From the NCBI RefSeq assembly GCF_008123515.1, contig NZ_VSSR01000061.1:1-64000 (forward strand): a stretch of 64,000 bases of DNA, read 5' to 3'. Positions 1 to 8,276 of this stretch are shown in pieces. Source of the DNA: Bradyrhizobium cytisi (lineage in GTDB: Bacteria; Pseudomonadota; Alphaproteobacteria; Rhizobiales; Xanthobacteraceae). The notes under the pieces are model-generated. The model saw only the letters and a program-made list of their open reading frames with translations, was not told where the DNA came from and did not search any database. Position 1 is the stretch's first letter; each line of letters starts with the position of its first letter. A program made the position numbers and the translations under genes.

Positions 1-26
1 CATTCTGGATGCGGCAATACGAGGGG

Positions 27-638
27 TCAAATTTGCAAGCCGATTGACAGTTCACGCTCGGTCGCAGCGGCCGGCAGTGCGGCGGTGATCCGCCGAAAGA
101 GCCCATCGATCGCCTCCAAGCATGCATCGAAAGTAGATCCCGTAAGATGGTCGAGGGCCCAAAAGACGCCAAGAGCATCCGGTCTGCGAGGTGCATTGTA
201 CCGGCCCTTCCAGACCACTACCTGCGTCAGCCATTTCAGGAGCTCTTGTTCTGAGCCAGACATTGCGAGTGACGCCAGCTCGGCGAGAGAGACGAGATCA
301 TGCTGGCTGATCTTTTCGGAGATCTTCTCGCGTCCGATTAGAGAGGGGTCGCGATCAACAATGATCGCCTTCAGGCCGTTTTCCAACGCATAGCCGTACA
401 AAAGAAAAATTGAAAAAACGTTTGGTTCATCGCACTCGATTTCTGCGTGCTCCACGTCACCTTTATTTAGTTTCTCGGAAGCTACTGTTAGAGCGGTCTC
501 GTAGCGTAGGACGAGCGCTCTTTCCTCACTCGCAAGCACTCCAGCAGATTTGAAGAGATCGCGCGCTTTGACGTACCACGACCGGGGTCTTTGGAAGGCT
601 TCAAAGTTCTGCTTGAGAAAATCTTCGAGGGTGTCCAT
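27..638 (-). CDS. HEPN-like domain hypothetical protein
   Basis: A 203-residue soluble protein with an ATG start and no signal peptide or membrane segment. The middle part (about residues 75-125) is helical, with a YALENGLKAI stretch followed by an HDL motif. That spacing resembles HEPN-fold proteins found in RNases and nucleotide-binding toxins, but the canonical R-x4-6-H active-site motif is not clear. It lies in an AT-richer, accessory-looking stretch near a toxin-antitoxin pair and is not obviously in an operon with it. A role in defence or RNA metabolism is inference only; it may equally be an uncharacterised helical protein. Function unknown. Confidence 0.6.
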   Translation of the reverse strand: MDTLEDFLKQNFEAFQRPRSWYVKARDLFKSAGVLASEERALVLRYETALTVASEKLNKGDVEHAEIECDEPNVFSIFLLYGYALENGLKAIIVDRDPSLIGREKISEKISQHDLVSLAELASLAMSGSEQELLKWLTQVVVWKGRYNAPRRPDALGVFWALDHLTGSTFDACLEAIDGLFRRITAALPAAATERELSIGLQI

Positions 639-1061
639 GACCCGCCGACCTCATCTGCGATTACTTTCGGAGGTAACTCACTCCATGTAACTTTTGTGAG
701 ACCGGCGAATATATTGCACTGCCGTCGCGAAGCTGCGGGGCAACAAGTGGTTGAGGTAAGACCGCCGCGGGAAATAACCGTTACGCTTCAACGGTCCCCT
801 ACGGCAGGTAAGACCAGCTAAGCCGTTGAACGGACACGAAAGTCCAATATCCTCCGAGCGCATCAAACGCGTAAGTCATTGAAATATAATGTTTCATTTC
901 AGGAAGTTACCCGAGAGCCACCCTTCTGCCGGCGCAACCCGCTGAGATTCTTCAATGACGGCGTCGCCCCGAAATGAAGGCCGATAGCTTCTCTTCAGCG
1001 CGTTCCGCGACGGTCGTCGGCGCACCTTCACGGCGTCAGGCCGATCTAGTCTAAGATGACT
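639..1061. other. Intergenic region without convincing gene
   Basis: No reading frame here has credible composition. The stretch is AT-richer than most of the window. It contains an 8-base inverted repeat (TTCAACGG at 787-794, CCGTTGAA at 823-830) and a perfect TATAAT hexamer at 885-890 on the plus strand with no good -35 and no gene downstream on that strand. It may carry a promoter for an undetected small RNA, but nothing else supports one. Confidence 0.5.
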
Positions 1062-1628
1062 TCATTTCGAACGATAGAACAGCGCGCGTCCTGTTGGAAT
1101 GAGCTGGAGTAGAATGTCGTAGTCGCCGACGTTCGCGGTCAGAACAACTAGGCCTAGCTTTTGCGCTTGAAGGAATAGCACGCAATCCTGAAGCGCGCGA
1201 AGCTTGCCGTCCTTCTCGTAGGCTTGGAGGCGGCAGAGTACCCCTGATAACAGCGCAGCACGTCCGAGAATCTCGGTGTCCGGCGCAAAGATACGATGTG
1301 GTGGCATTGCTCTGATCTGCTTGCCAATCACCTCAATGACCCCAGCGGTTCGCGCGTCTGACGGGTTCAATACGCCGACCGTGTGCATCAATTCCTGGAC
1401 GGCGATGGTCGAGTGATTGACCTGTCGCTGAGCGATCAGCTCGTCCAAGATCTGAGGCGAACGATTTTGCATCTGATCGATGTAGACGGAGGTATCAAGC
1501 AGAAGTCCTTGGCCGACAGTTAGGTTCGGATTGACGAACGGCAGCTCATTGTCACTTCGTCGCGTCAGCGCCTTTTGCGGGTCGAAGCGCGCCCAGCGCC
1601 GGGCAGCGTCGAAATCGAATTCCGTCAC
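1062..1628 (-). CDS. PIN-domain ribonuclease toxin (VapC-like)
   Basis: A 188-residue PIN-domain protein, probably a Mg-dependent endoribonuclease toxin. The expected acidic quartet is visible: Asp45 in LLLDTSVYID, Glu79 in AVQEL, Asp148 in LQDC and Asp169 in TANVGDYD. It is longer than a minimal VapC (about 130 residues) because of a 40-residue N-terminal extension. The start is GTG, one base after the TGA stop of the upstream antitoxin-like gene, so the two are almost certainly cotranslated. The context, order (antitoxin first) and coupling match type II toxin-antitoxin operons. RNA target unknown. Confidence 0.85.
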   Translation of the reverse strand: MTEFDFDAARRWARFDPQKALTRRSDNELPFVNPNLTVGQGLLLDTSVYIDQMQNRSPQILDELIAQRQVNHSTIAVQELMHTVGVLNPSDARTAGVIEVIGKQIRAMPPHRIFAPDTEILGRAALLSGVLCRLQAYEKDGKLRALQDCVLFLQAQKLGLVVLTANVGDYDILLQLIPTGRALFYRSK

Positions 1629-1629
1629 C

Positions 1630-1956
1630 TCAAAAACCGAGCTTCAGTTTTGGATCGACCTCGCCGCGAGACCCCTTGAACACATCTGCGAAGTTGTCCT
1701 GAAGCGCTATCGTCGCTAGGGCAAACTCGATCAAGTCTGTATCCGTCTTGATGCCCGTCTGCCGTTTGGCCTGCCTCACCAATGCTGGGCTCACCCTGCC
1801 GCCGATACGGCCGCCTTTTTTATTCAGGAGGCCAGATCGTTCCGCCGCCAGCATGACCGCTTCGAATCGTGCCTTGCTCACGACAAGCCCGCTGGATGCG
1901 GCTCCCCTCTGTTTCGCCAGGAGCGGTGTGCGCTTCTTCGCTGATGCCTTCGCCAT
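1630..1956 (-). CDS. Antitoxin-like partner of PIN toxin
   Basis: A 108-residue protein directly upstream of the PIN toxin gene and coupled to it. The N-terminus is Lys/Ala/Ser rich. The C-terminal half (about residues 50-95) has a VSPALVRQAKRQTGI segment followed by a DLIEFALATIAL helix, resembling the VapB-type antitoxin region of rhizobial PIN systems. The ATG at 1956 is preferred over an in-frame start at 2025, because the longer version would run through the inverted-repeat operator at 1974-1998. It probably neutralises the toxin and represses its own promoter. No defined DNA-binding fold is recognised with certainty. Confidence 0.75.
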   Translation of the reverse strand: MAKASAKKRTPLLAKQRGAASSGLVVSKARFEAVMLAAERSGLLNKKGGRIGGRVSPALVRQAKRQTGIKTDTDLIEFALATIALQDNFADVFKGSRGEVDPKLKLGF

Positions 1957-1973
1957 GGAATTTCGCCCGTATG

Positions 1974-1998
1974 TTAGACAAAAATGGATTTTGTCTAA
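1974..1998 (-). promoter_or_regulatory. Inverted-repeat operator/promoter of toxin-antitoxin operon
   Basis: A perfect inverted repeat with 10-base arms (TTAGACAAAA and TTTTGTCTAA) around a 5-base spacer, 17 bases upstream of the antitoxin ATG. On the minus strand the arms coincide with a plausible -35 (TAGACA) and -10 (TAACAT) separated by about 15 bases, so a bound dimer would block RNA polymerase. This is the usual layout of an autoregulated toxin-antitoxin operon; the regulator identity is inferred. Confidence 0.75.
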
Positions 1999-2254
1999 CG
2001 TAGCGCTTTGCTGCGCCTTCTTCAAGGGGAAGCCTGGAGGGAAGGGGGTCGGATGCAGGAACTGGTCGGATGCCGGTCTCTATTTTAGTCTTCAAAATGC
2101 CGGCGTTGACTATCCCGCGAAACCATTGCTTCGTCACGAGTAAGCAGTCGCCGTGCCCAACGGCTCAGAGAAGAAATGTCGCACTGACCGGCACCCGTGA
2201 AGTCGACATAGCGAACTCTGCCTTCGTGACCGCTGAAATTGCCTTCCGCGGCGA

Positions 2255-2806
2255 TCAAGACCGACGCCTGCGAGCGGCTTTGCGTAGATCGGCGACCGCC
2301 TGGCGCCAAACGTCGCCGTCGCGTCCACCGAAGCGGCGGGCGTAGGCCGGGTGGAAGGTGATGCGTAGCGGGTAGCCTTCAAACTGGAGCTTTGCTTTGC
2401 GCATTAGGCGGATCGATTGCGATTCGCCAAACAGGCGAGACGCGGTGCTGCCAAGAGCAACGATCACGCCCGGCCTGGAACGCCGGATGTCACTCAGCAC
2501 TGCCGCTCCATAATGATCGACTTCCTCTATTGTTGGGCTGCGGTTACGTGGCCTCCGATCTTTCGAATACGCGATCGGTCGAAAAGGTATGGCGTTTGCC
2601 AAACGCACCTGTTGGGGGGCGATCCCGGCCTCATTTAGCATCTCGCGCAACGCCCTGCCGGCTGGCCCGACAAAGGGCCTACCCTGCGCGACTTCCTCGG
2701 CGCCAGGTGCTTCGCCAACCACGTATAGCCGCGGTCGTCGGAACGGGCCCTCAGGCGCGACGCGACGATGATCGAGATGTGTCCTGGCGACGCTTTCCTT
2801 AGCCAT
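2255..2806 (-). CDS. Uracil-DNA glycosylase family protein
   Basis: A 183-residue UDG-superfamily protein. Residues about 28-55 carry the family 4-like motif A (GEAPGAEEV, then GRPFVGPAG), and a C-terminal ITFHPAYAR stretch matches motif B with its catalytic-loop histidine. Family 4 and 5 enzymes normally hold a [4Fe-4S] cluster through four cysteines, but this version contains no such cysteines, so it would be a cluster-less relative. It probably excises uracil or another deaminated base from DNA, or has diverged in function. The ATG at 2806 has an AGGA ribosome site 5 bases upstream and was chosen over a longer in-frame TTG start. Confidence 0.75.
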   Translation of the reverse strand: MAKESVARTHLDHRRVAPEGPFRRPRLYVVGEAPGAEEVAQGRPFVGPAGRALREMLNEAGIAPQQVRLANAIPFRPIAYSKDRRPRNRSPTIEEVDHYGAAVLSDIRRSRPGVIVALGSTASRLFGESQSIRLMRKAKLQFEGYPLRITFHPAYARRFGGRDGDVWRQAVADLRKAARRRRS

Positions 2807-3042
2807 CGGTTCCTGCGTCTGGCCTGGCCTGACTATGCAAGGTTCAGGCTCTATCAACCGCGATCCCGTCCCTGATTTCCAAAAAGCGCGCGGCACATCC
2901 CGTCTCGCCTGGCGGCCGACAGGGGCGTTAGGAACAACCAACGCCTGGGGATGTTTGGCGCTTCGCGGGTCGAAGGGTGCAGGCTCGTCGACCCGGGTCG
3001 TTGTGCCGACAGCCTTTGCGCCTACAAACCTTGAGTTCGCCC

Positions 3043-4233
3043 ATGGAACAAGGCGGCCTTCGTAATTTCACCATTAATTTCGGACCGCAGCATCCAGCGG
3101 CCCATGGTGTGCTGCGGCTGGTATTGGAACTTGACGGTGAGGTTGTCCGACGGGTCGATCCTCACATCGGTCTGCTTCACCGCGGAACCGAAAAATTGAT
3201 TGAAAACAAGACCTATCTGCAGGCGATCGGGTATTTCGACCGGCTCGATTATGTCGCACCGATGAACCAGGAGCATGCGTTCTGCCTCGCAGCAGAGAGA
3301 CTGCTTGGCCTCGAAGTGCCGCGCCGCGGCCAATTGATCCGCGTGCTGTTCTGTGAAATCGGACGTCTGCTCTCGCATCTTCTCAACATCACGACCCAAG
3401 CCATGGATGTCGGCGCGCTTACGCCGCCGTTGTGGGGCTTCGAAGAGCGTGAGAAGCTCATGGTGTTCTACGAACGTGCCTCCGGCGCGCGCATGCACGC
3501 AAATTACTTCCGGTTCGGCGGCGTGCATCAGGACCTTTCCCCAAAGCTGATTGACGACATTGAAGCCTTTTGTGATCCGTTCCTTCGCGTGGTGGACGAC
3601 CTGGATCGGCTGTTGACGCCAAATCGCATCTTCAAGCAGCGCAATGTCGACGTCGGGAGGGTGACGCTGAAGGAAGCCTGGGAGTGGGGCTTTTCCGGCG
3701 TGATGGTGCGCGGTTCGGGCGCGGCCTGGGACCTGCGCAAGGCGCAGCCCTACGAATGCTATCCGGAAATGGAATTCGACATTCCGATCGGCAAGAATGG
3801 CGACTGCTACGACCGTTATCTGGTCCGCATGGAAGAAATGCGTCAGTCAGTGCGCATCATGAGACAGTGTATCACAAAGCTGCGCGCTTCCGACGGACAG
3901 GGTCCGGTCGCGGTGCAGGACAACAAGGTCTTTCCTCCGCGGCGCTCCGAGATGAAGCGCTCGATGGAGGCCCTGATCCATCACTTCAAGCTCTATACGG
4001 AAGGGTTTCGCGTGCCGGCCGGCGAGGTCTATGCCGCGGTGGAAGCCCCCAAGGGCGAATTCGGCGTCTACCTGATCTCGGATGGCACGAACCAGCCCTA
4101 TAAGTGCAAGATCCGCGCACCCTCGTTTGCGCATCTGCAGGCGATGGATTTGCTCAGCCGCGGCCATTTGTTGGCGGACGTCTCCGCAATCATCGGCTCG
4201 CTGGACATTGTGTTCGGTGAAATCGATCGCTGA
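3043..4233 (+). CDS. nuoD: NADH-quinone oxidoreductase subunit D (extra copy)
   Basis: A full-length 396-residue NuoD (49-kDa subunit), part of the peripheral arm of complex I that lines the quinone pocket. It starts with the classic NFTINFGPQHPAAHG segment, keeps HIGLLHRGTEK and PMNQEHAFCLA, and ends in GSLDIVFGEIDR, so no truncation is seen. It is not flanked by nuoC or nuoE, as in a normal nuo operon. The next genes are an HtrA protease and a PEBP protein, and a nuoB lies 2.5 kb downstream. This suggests a second, stand-alone copy besides the main operon expected elsewhere. The ATG at 3043 follows family length. Confidence 0.93.
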   Translation: MEQGGLRNFTINFGPQHPAAHGVLRLVLELDGEVVRRVDPHIGLLHRGTEKLIENKTYLQAIGYFDRLDYVAPMNQEHAFCLAAERLLGLEVPRRGQLIRVLFCEIGRLLSHLLNITTQAMDVGALTPPLWGFEEREKLMVFYERASGARMHANYFRFGGVHQDLSPKLIDDIEAFCDPFLRVVDDLDRLLTPNRIFKQRNVDVGRVTLKEAWEWGFSGVMVRGSGAAWDLRKAQPYECYPEMEFDIPIGKNGDCYDRYLVRMEEMRQSVRIMRQCITKLRASDGQGPVAVQDNKVFPPRRSEMKRSMEALIHHFKLYTEGFRVPAGEVYAAVEAPKGEFGVYLISDGTNQPYKCKIRAPSFAHLQAMDLLSRGHLLADVSAIIGSLDIVFGEIDR

Positions 4234-4288
4234 CCTCTCGAAGAGGAAACCGCGATGAAAACTGACAAGCAGTGGAAGGGAAGCAGAA

Positions 4289-5518
4289 ATGGTTCATGAA
4301 AAACGACCTTTCATCTGCCGCCGAGCGTCCATCATTGGCAGTGCGATCGCGTCCGCGATCGTGTCGGTTGCGACTATCGAGCCGGCACTGGCCGTCAATC
4401 CCGCACAACGGGCCCTATCCGGGGACGTGTCCTTGAACTTCATACGTCAGATCGCGGACCGTGAGAGCAATGCCGGCCCGGCTAACTTCGCAGATCTCGC
4501 CGAAAGAGTTGTGCCGGCCGTGCTAGCGGTCAGCTCCAAAGCTGCGACGCCCAATTCGTTGCCCGACCAATCATTCGAATTCGGTCGACCCGACGACGAC
4601 TCGCCGCAAAGCGAGAATCCCGCGCCGGATGCCCCCGATCGCGGTACCGTTCCAAGAACGACACGCACGGTGAATATCGGATCAGGTTTCTTCATTTCGC
4701 CTGACGGCTATGCCGTGACCAACAGTCACATCGTGGAGACCAGTGACACGGCGGAGATCCGCACCAGTGACAAGAAGACCTATTCCGCGAAAGTGGTGGG
4801 AAGGGATTCCTTGAGCGACATCGCCTTGATCAAGGTCGACGGTCGCAACGACTTCAGCTACGTGCAGCTCGCCGACCAGCCGCCGCGCACCGGTGATTGG
4901 GTGCTTACCGCCGGCAATACGTTCGGGCTCGGCGGCTCGGTTACAGCCGGCATTGTTTCGGCGCGTGAGCGCAACATCGGGACTGGTTCTGCGCAGGATT
5001 TCATCCAGATCGATGCGCCGATCAACCAGGGCGATTCCGGCGGGCCGAGCTTTGACACGAGCGGCAAAGTCATCGGCGTCAACAGCATGATCATTTCGCC
5101 TTCCGGAGGCTCGGTGGGCGTCGCGTTTGCGATACCCGCCGAAGTCGTCAAGACGGTGCTACCGCAACTCAAGGACAAAGGCACGGTGACGCGCGGTTGG
5201 ATGGGTGTCGAGGTTCAATCGGTCACTGCGGAACTTGCCGACAGCCTGGGCGGAAGCGATCTCCACGGCGCGATCGTGGCAGGCGTTCAAGAGAACGGTC
5301 CCGCGGCGAAGGCGGGGCTAAGGACCGGGGATGTGATTACCTCGGTGAATGGGGAGCAAATCAAGAATGCCAGCGAATTGACCAAGAAGGTCCACGGGAC
5401 GGCGCCGGGCTCTCGGATTCAGGTCACTGCGCTTAGACAGGGAAAAGTGAACCCGTTGAGCGTGACCGTGGGCCAGCTGCCGAGTGAACGCAACGTCTTC
5501 CCTAGCATTCCGAGATAG
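4289..5518 (+). CDS. HtrA/DegP-type serine protease with one PDZ domain
   Basis: A 409-residue periplasmic trypsin-like protease for envelope quality control. The N-terminal 35 residues look like an export signal (Arg pair, hydrophobic stretch, ALA end). The catalytic triad is visible as His148 (TNSHIVE), Asp177 (SLSDIAL) and Ser250 (QGDSGGP). A single PDZ domain follows at about 300-395. An Asp/Glu/Pro-rich linker (about 95-120) precedes the protease core. The start has a GGAAGGGAAG ribosome site. It begins 55 bases after nuoD and could share its transcript. DegP proper has two PDZ domains, so this is closer to DegS-like or short HtrA forms. Confidence 0.93.
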   Translation: MVHEKRPFICRRASIIGSAIASAIVSVATIEPALAVNPAQRALSGDVSLNFIRQIADRESNAGPANFADLAERVVPAVLAVSSKAATPNSLPDQSFEFGRPDDDSPQSENPAPDAPDRGTVPRTTRTVNIGSGFFISPDGYAVTNSHIVETSDTAEIRTSDKKTYSAKVVGRDSLSDIALIKVDGRNDFSYVQLADQPPRTGDWVLTAGNTFGLGGSVTAGIVSARERNIGTGSAQDFIQIDAPINQGDSGGPSFDTSGKVIGVNSMIISPSGGSVGVAFAIPAEVVKTVLPQLKDKGTVTRGWMGVEVQSVTAELADSLGGSDLHGAIVAGVQENGPAAKAGLRTGDVITSVNGEQIKNASELTKKVHGTAPGSRIQVTALRQGKVNPLSVTVGQLPSERNVFPSIPR

Positions 5519-5591
5519 CGGGATTGTAGTCCGTCATTTGTGAGCCGCTCGGCACAAAGAGATCGATGGTGCAAAAATCAGGAGAGCGCGA

Positions 5592-6062
5592 ATGACATTC
5601 AGCTTGAAAAGCCCTGCGTTCCACGATGGCGACCGAATTCCCGCAAAATACACGGCGGATGAACAAGACCTCTCACCTCCGCTGGAGTGGTCGGATCCGC
5701 CGGCGGGAACCAAGAGCTTCGCCCTCGTCGTTGAAGATCCGGACGCGCCGTCCGGCACGTTTCACCATTGGGGCCTTTACAACATCATGGGCGAACGAAC
5801 GCTGCTGCCGGAGGGAATCGGCCACGGCGCGAAGACCAAAACGGAGAGGCTCGGAAAGGGCGTCAATGATTTCGGCGAGATGCGTTATCACGGACCCGCC
5901 CCGCCGAAGGGACACGGAACCCATCACTACCACTTCAAGCTGGCGGCGCTGGATGTCGAAGCGCTTTCGCGAGCGCCCAAGATGTCCGTTGCCGACATCT
6001 GGAAGTCGGCTGAGAAGCACATGCTCGGGCAGGCCGAGCTCATCGGCGTCTATAGCCGGTGA
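5592..6062 (+). CDS. YbhB/YbcL family PEBP-like protein
   Basis: A 156-residue cytoplasmic protein of the phosphatidylethanolamine-binding-protein superfamily (bacterial YbhB/YbcL, Raf-kinase-inhibitor-like). Recognisable parts are an N-terminal SPAFHDGDRIP, the ligand-pocket segment VVEDPDAPSGTFHHWG at about residues 49-64, and the RYHGPAPPKGHGTHHYHF motif at about 98-115. Full family length. A GGAG ribosome site precedes the ATG. The molecular role of bacterial members is poorly defined. It follows the HtrA gene by 73 bases on the same strand. Confidence 0.92.
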   Translation: MTFSLKSPAFHDGDRIPAKYTADEQDLSPPLEWSDPPAGTKSFALVVEDPDAPSGTFHHWGLYNIMGERTLLPEGIGHGAKTKTERLGKGVNDFGEMRYHGPAPPKGHGTHHYHFKLAALDVEALSRAPKMSVADIWKSAEKHMLGQAELIGVYSR

Positions 6063-6160
6063 CGCAAACGGCGGTTCGCGATTTGAGAGCGTCTACGACT
6101 GCGATCCGGAAGCGCCGCTCGCGCTGGCTGCAAGCACGTTGCTCGTGGCGAAGCCCACCG

Positions 6161-6526
6161 CTACGAGCGGCCACCCAAAGGAGCGGCGGCGCCGTTCTCG
6201 CGCATCGATCGCAGATAGTGCTCTGCGTGTTGAAAGTAGTTCTCCGCAGCAATCCGGTCGCCCTTCAAGGCTTCGGCGCGGGCTAGCGCCAGATAGCGCT
6301 CGTAGTGTCTTTGAGCATTCCGGGACGAATTGATCGCGATGCCGTTGCGGGCAGCGTGCTTGGTTTTGCGCATCTGAGACTTGCGCGGCATTTTGATGCT
6401 GAAGCGCGGCTCGACCGCCCCGCTGAGTGCAGACGTTGTCATGTCCATCCATAAGTCGCCCGGCTGACGCCGCACGATGTTCATCCAAAGTGGGTTGGGG
6501 GCAGACGTGGATTGTGGGACGATCAT
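6161..6526 (-). CDS. Short DUF4167-domain protein
   Basis: A predicted 121-residue basic protein transcribed away from nuoB. Residues about 68-110 match the DUF4167 core: RNAQRHYERYLALARA, then GDRIAAENYFQHAEHYLR. In Rhizobiales this domain usually forms the N-terminal part of a longer Pro/Arg-rich protein. Here it ends within 12 residues of the domain, and a Lys/Arg-rich stretch precedes it. The start is uncertain: internal ATGs at 6448 and 6391 also fit and none has a strong ribosome site. Function unknown; the basic flank would allow nucleic-acid binding. Confidence 0.7.
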   Translation of the reverse strand: MIVPQSTSAPNPLWMNIVRRQPGDLWMDMTTSALSGAVEPRFSIKMPRKSQMRKTKHAARNGIAINSSRNAQRHYERYLALARAEALKGDRIAAENYFQHAEHYLRSMRENGAAAPLGGRS

Positions 6527-6742
6527 ACGTCACCATCCGTCGAAGCTCGCCGCGGCGAGAACCGAAGCGATCCTCATCGACTGCCAACACAGATATAGGA
6601 AACCGAGCTACCAATTCAAGCCGCGTGCAGTCCGAGGGACCGCGCCGAACCGTCCGGTGCAGTTCGCGCGAAACATTGCTTACGAAACGAACGGTACCGC
6701 CGCCTGGACGTTGCATGAGAAAGTGCAGCACAGGAGACGCGC

Positions 6743-7303
6743 ATGGACCGTCCGTTGATCGTGCCCGCTGGCAGAGGGCTCCTGGACCCCGGAACCGGCA
6801 AACCGACGAGCGACGAGTTTTTCGGCGCGGTCAGGGGCGATCTCGCCGACAAGGGTTTCTTTGTCACCGCGGCCGATGATCTCATCACCTGGGCGCGAAG
6901 CGGTTCGTTGATGTGGATGACGTTCGGGCTCGCCTGCTGCGCGATCGAAATGATGCAAATGGCGATGCCGCACTATGACGCAGAGCGGTTCGGATTTGCG
7001 CCGCGTGCGAGCCCAAGGCAATCGGATGTCATGATCGTGGCCGGCACGCTGTGCAACAAGATGGCGCCGGCGCTGCGCAAGGTCTACGACCAGATGCCGG
7101 AACCGCGATATGTGATCTCGATGGGATCATGCGCCAATGGCGGGGGATACTATCACTACTCTTATTCGGTGACGCGCGGATGCGACCGCATTGTTCCCGT
7201 GGACATCTACGTCCCCGGCTGTCCGCCGACGGCAGAGGCGCTCCTTTACGGCGTGATGCTCCTGCAAAAGAAGATCCGCCGAACCGGAACGATCGAGCGT
7301 TGA
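6743..7303 (+). CDS. nuoB: NADH-quinone oxidoreductase subunit B (extra copy)
   Basis: A 186-residue NuoB (PSST subunit), which carries cluster N2, the last Fe-S centre before quinone in complex I. All four ligand cysteines are present: Cys65 and Cys66 (FGLACCAIEMM), Cys130 (SMGSCANGGG) and Cys160 (VPGCPPTAEA). AGGAG precedes the ATG. Like the nuoD 2.5 kb upstream it is isolated from other nuo genes; the two subunits contact each other at the quinone site, which makes their joint isolation notable. The N-terminal 30 residues are unlike typical NuoB. A hydrogenase-like small subunit is unlikely given the close match to NuoB throughout. Confidence 0.93.
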   Translation: MDRPLIVPAGRGLLDPGTGKPTSDEFFGAVRGDLADKGFFVTAADDLITWARSGSLMWMTFGLACCAIEMMQMAMPHYDAERFGFAPRASPRQSDVMIVAGTLCNKMAPALRKVYDQMPEPRYVISMGSCANGGGYYHYSYSVTRGCDRIVPVDIYVPGCPPTAEALLYGVMLLQKKIRRTGTIER

Positions 7304-7438
7304 GCGCGAACCGCTCCGGGAGGCAGTAGCATATCGATTGCGGCATCGCTGCGCCGGTATCAATCTCTCAATAATCGAGAACCCGTGGTGACGACCGACG
7401 TTGTCCGTTCAGCTGTCTTCGAGCAAAAGGACGTAATC

Positions 7439-7891
7439 ATGAGTGCAACAGGCCTCGATGTATTTGACAGAACGATCCATCTCACAAACACGTGGCTGGA
7501 TGAGATGATGACGTCGCTGCCGCATGACAGGCAGCTTGCATGGCATGCGTTGGGAACGGTGCTCCGAACCATTCGCGATCGGATCCCGGTCAATCTAGCG
7601 GCACACCTCGGTGCCCAGCTCCCGTTGCTGGTCCGAGGCGTCTACTACGATCAGTGGCGGCCGAGTGAAGTCCCGAAGGACTGGCGTTCTGCAGCCGAAT
7701 TTCTCGGGATCATTTCCGCAGAGCTGAGCTCGTTGCGGCCGATCGGCGCAGGCGATGCCGCGCAGGCCACGTTCCGGGTCTTGAACCATCACCTTGACCC
7801 AAATCAGGTCGAGAAGGTCCGCCATGCATTGCCTGAAGAGGTGCGGGCTCTCTGGACGGCCGGTCGTCAACAAGGGCAGTCTGCCGCCTAA
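7439..7891 (+). CDS. DUF2267 family protein
   Basis: A 150-residue soluble helical protein. A segment at about 25-85 (WLDEMMTSLPHDRQLAWHAL, then VLRTIRDRIPV and LLVRGVYYDQW) is the DUF2267 signature. Members are common in stress- and envelope-associated clusters of soil bacteria and have no settled function. The ATG at 7439 follows an AAGGA ribosome site and was preferred over an in-frame start at 7385. It lies 135 bases downstream of nuoB on the same strand and begins a short run of stress-type genes. Confidence 0.88.
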   Translation: MSATGLDVFDRTIHLTNTWLDEMMTSLPHDRQLAWHALGTVLRTIRDRIPVNLAAHLGAQLPLLVRGVYYDQWRPSEVPKDWRSAAEFLGIISAELSSLRPIGAGDAAQATFRVLNHHLDPNQVEKVRHALPEEVRALWTAGRQQGQSAA

Positions 7892-7979
7892 CTGGAACGG
7901 GACCACGCCTTCCGCAGAGACGGACGGCCCGCCGGATTCTTCACTTGGGCTTGCCGTCCGTCGAAAGGCCGCATCGCGG

Positions 7980-8276
7980 TCACCAGTCCGGGCCGATGCC
8001 AAAGCTGAAGCCCGGCCCATAGACCCCGATACCCGGCCGGTCGTAGTAGCCACGATCGTAGTAGTCGTATCGCCGCGGACCGTAATAATAGTCGTTTCCA
8101 ATGATGACGCGGCGATCGCCTCTGGTGTGCCAGCATCGGCCGGCGTCGTCACAAACGAGCCGCGCCTGATGGAGCAAAGGCGAGCCGTCTCCGACTTGAA
8201 ATTCGTCGGCAGCATAAGCGCTCGACGCTATGAGAGCACCAGCACCGGCGAGCAGCGTCAGGATCATTCGTCTCAT
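7980..8276 (-). CDS. Small exported Tyr/Gly-rich protein
   Basis: A 98-residue predicted periplasmic protein. Residues 1-23 form a clear Sec signal (MRRMILTLLAGAGALIASS, cleavage after AYA). The mature part has one Cys pair (CDDAGRC), which could form a disulfide, and a Tyr/Asp/Arg/Gly-rich tail with YYDRGYYDRPG-type repeats. Such proteins are frequent and unannotated in Bradyrhizobium. GAGGAG precedes the ATG at 8276. It is transcribed against its neighbours. No function can be assigned. Confidence 0.75.
   Translation of the reverse strand: MRRMILTLLAGAGALIASSAYAADEFQVGDGSPLLHQARLVCDDAGRCWHTRGDRRVIIGNDYYYGPRRYDYYDRGYYDRPGIGVYGPGFSFGIGPDW

Noticed and set aside
885..890. Perfect TATAAT hexamer
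   Set aside because: No matching -35 and no gene downstream on that strand; AT-rich spots produce such hexamers by chance.
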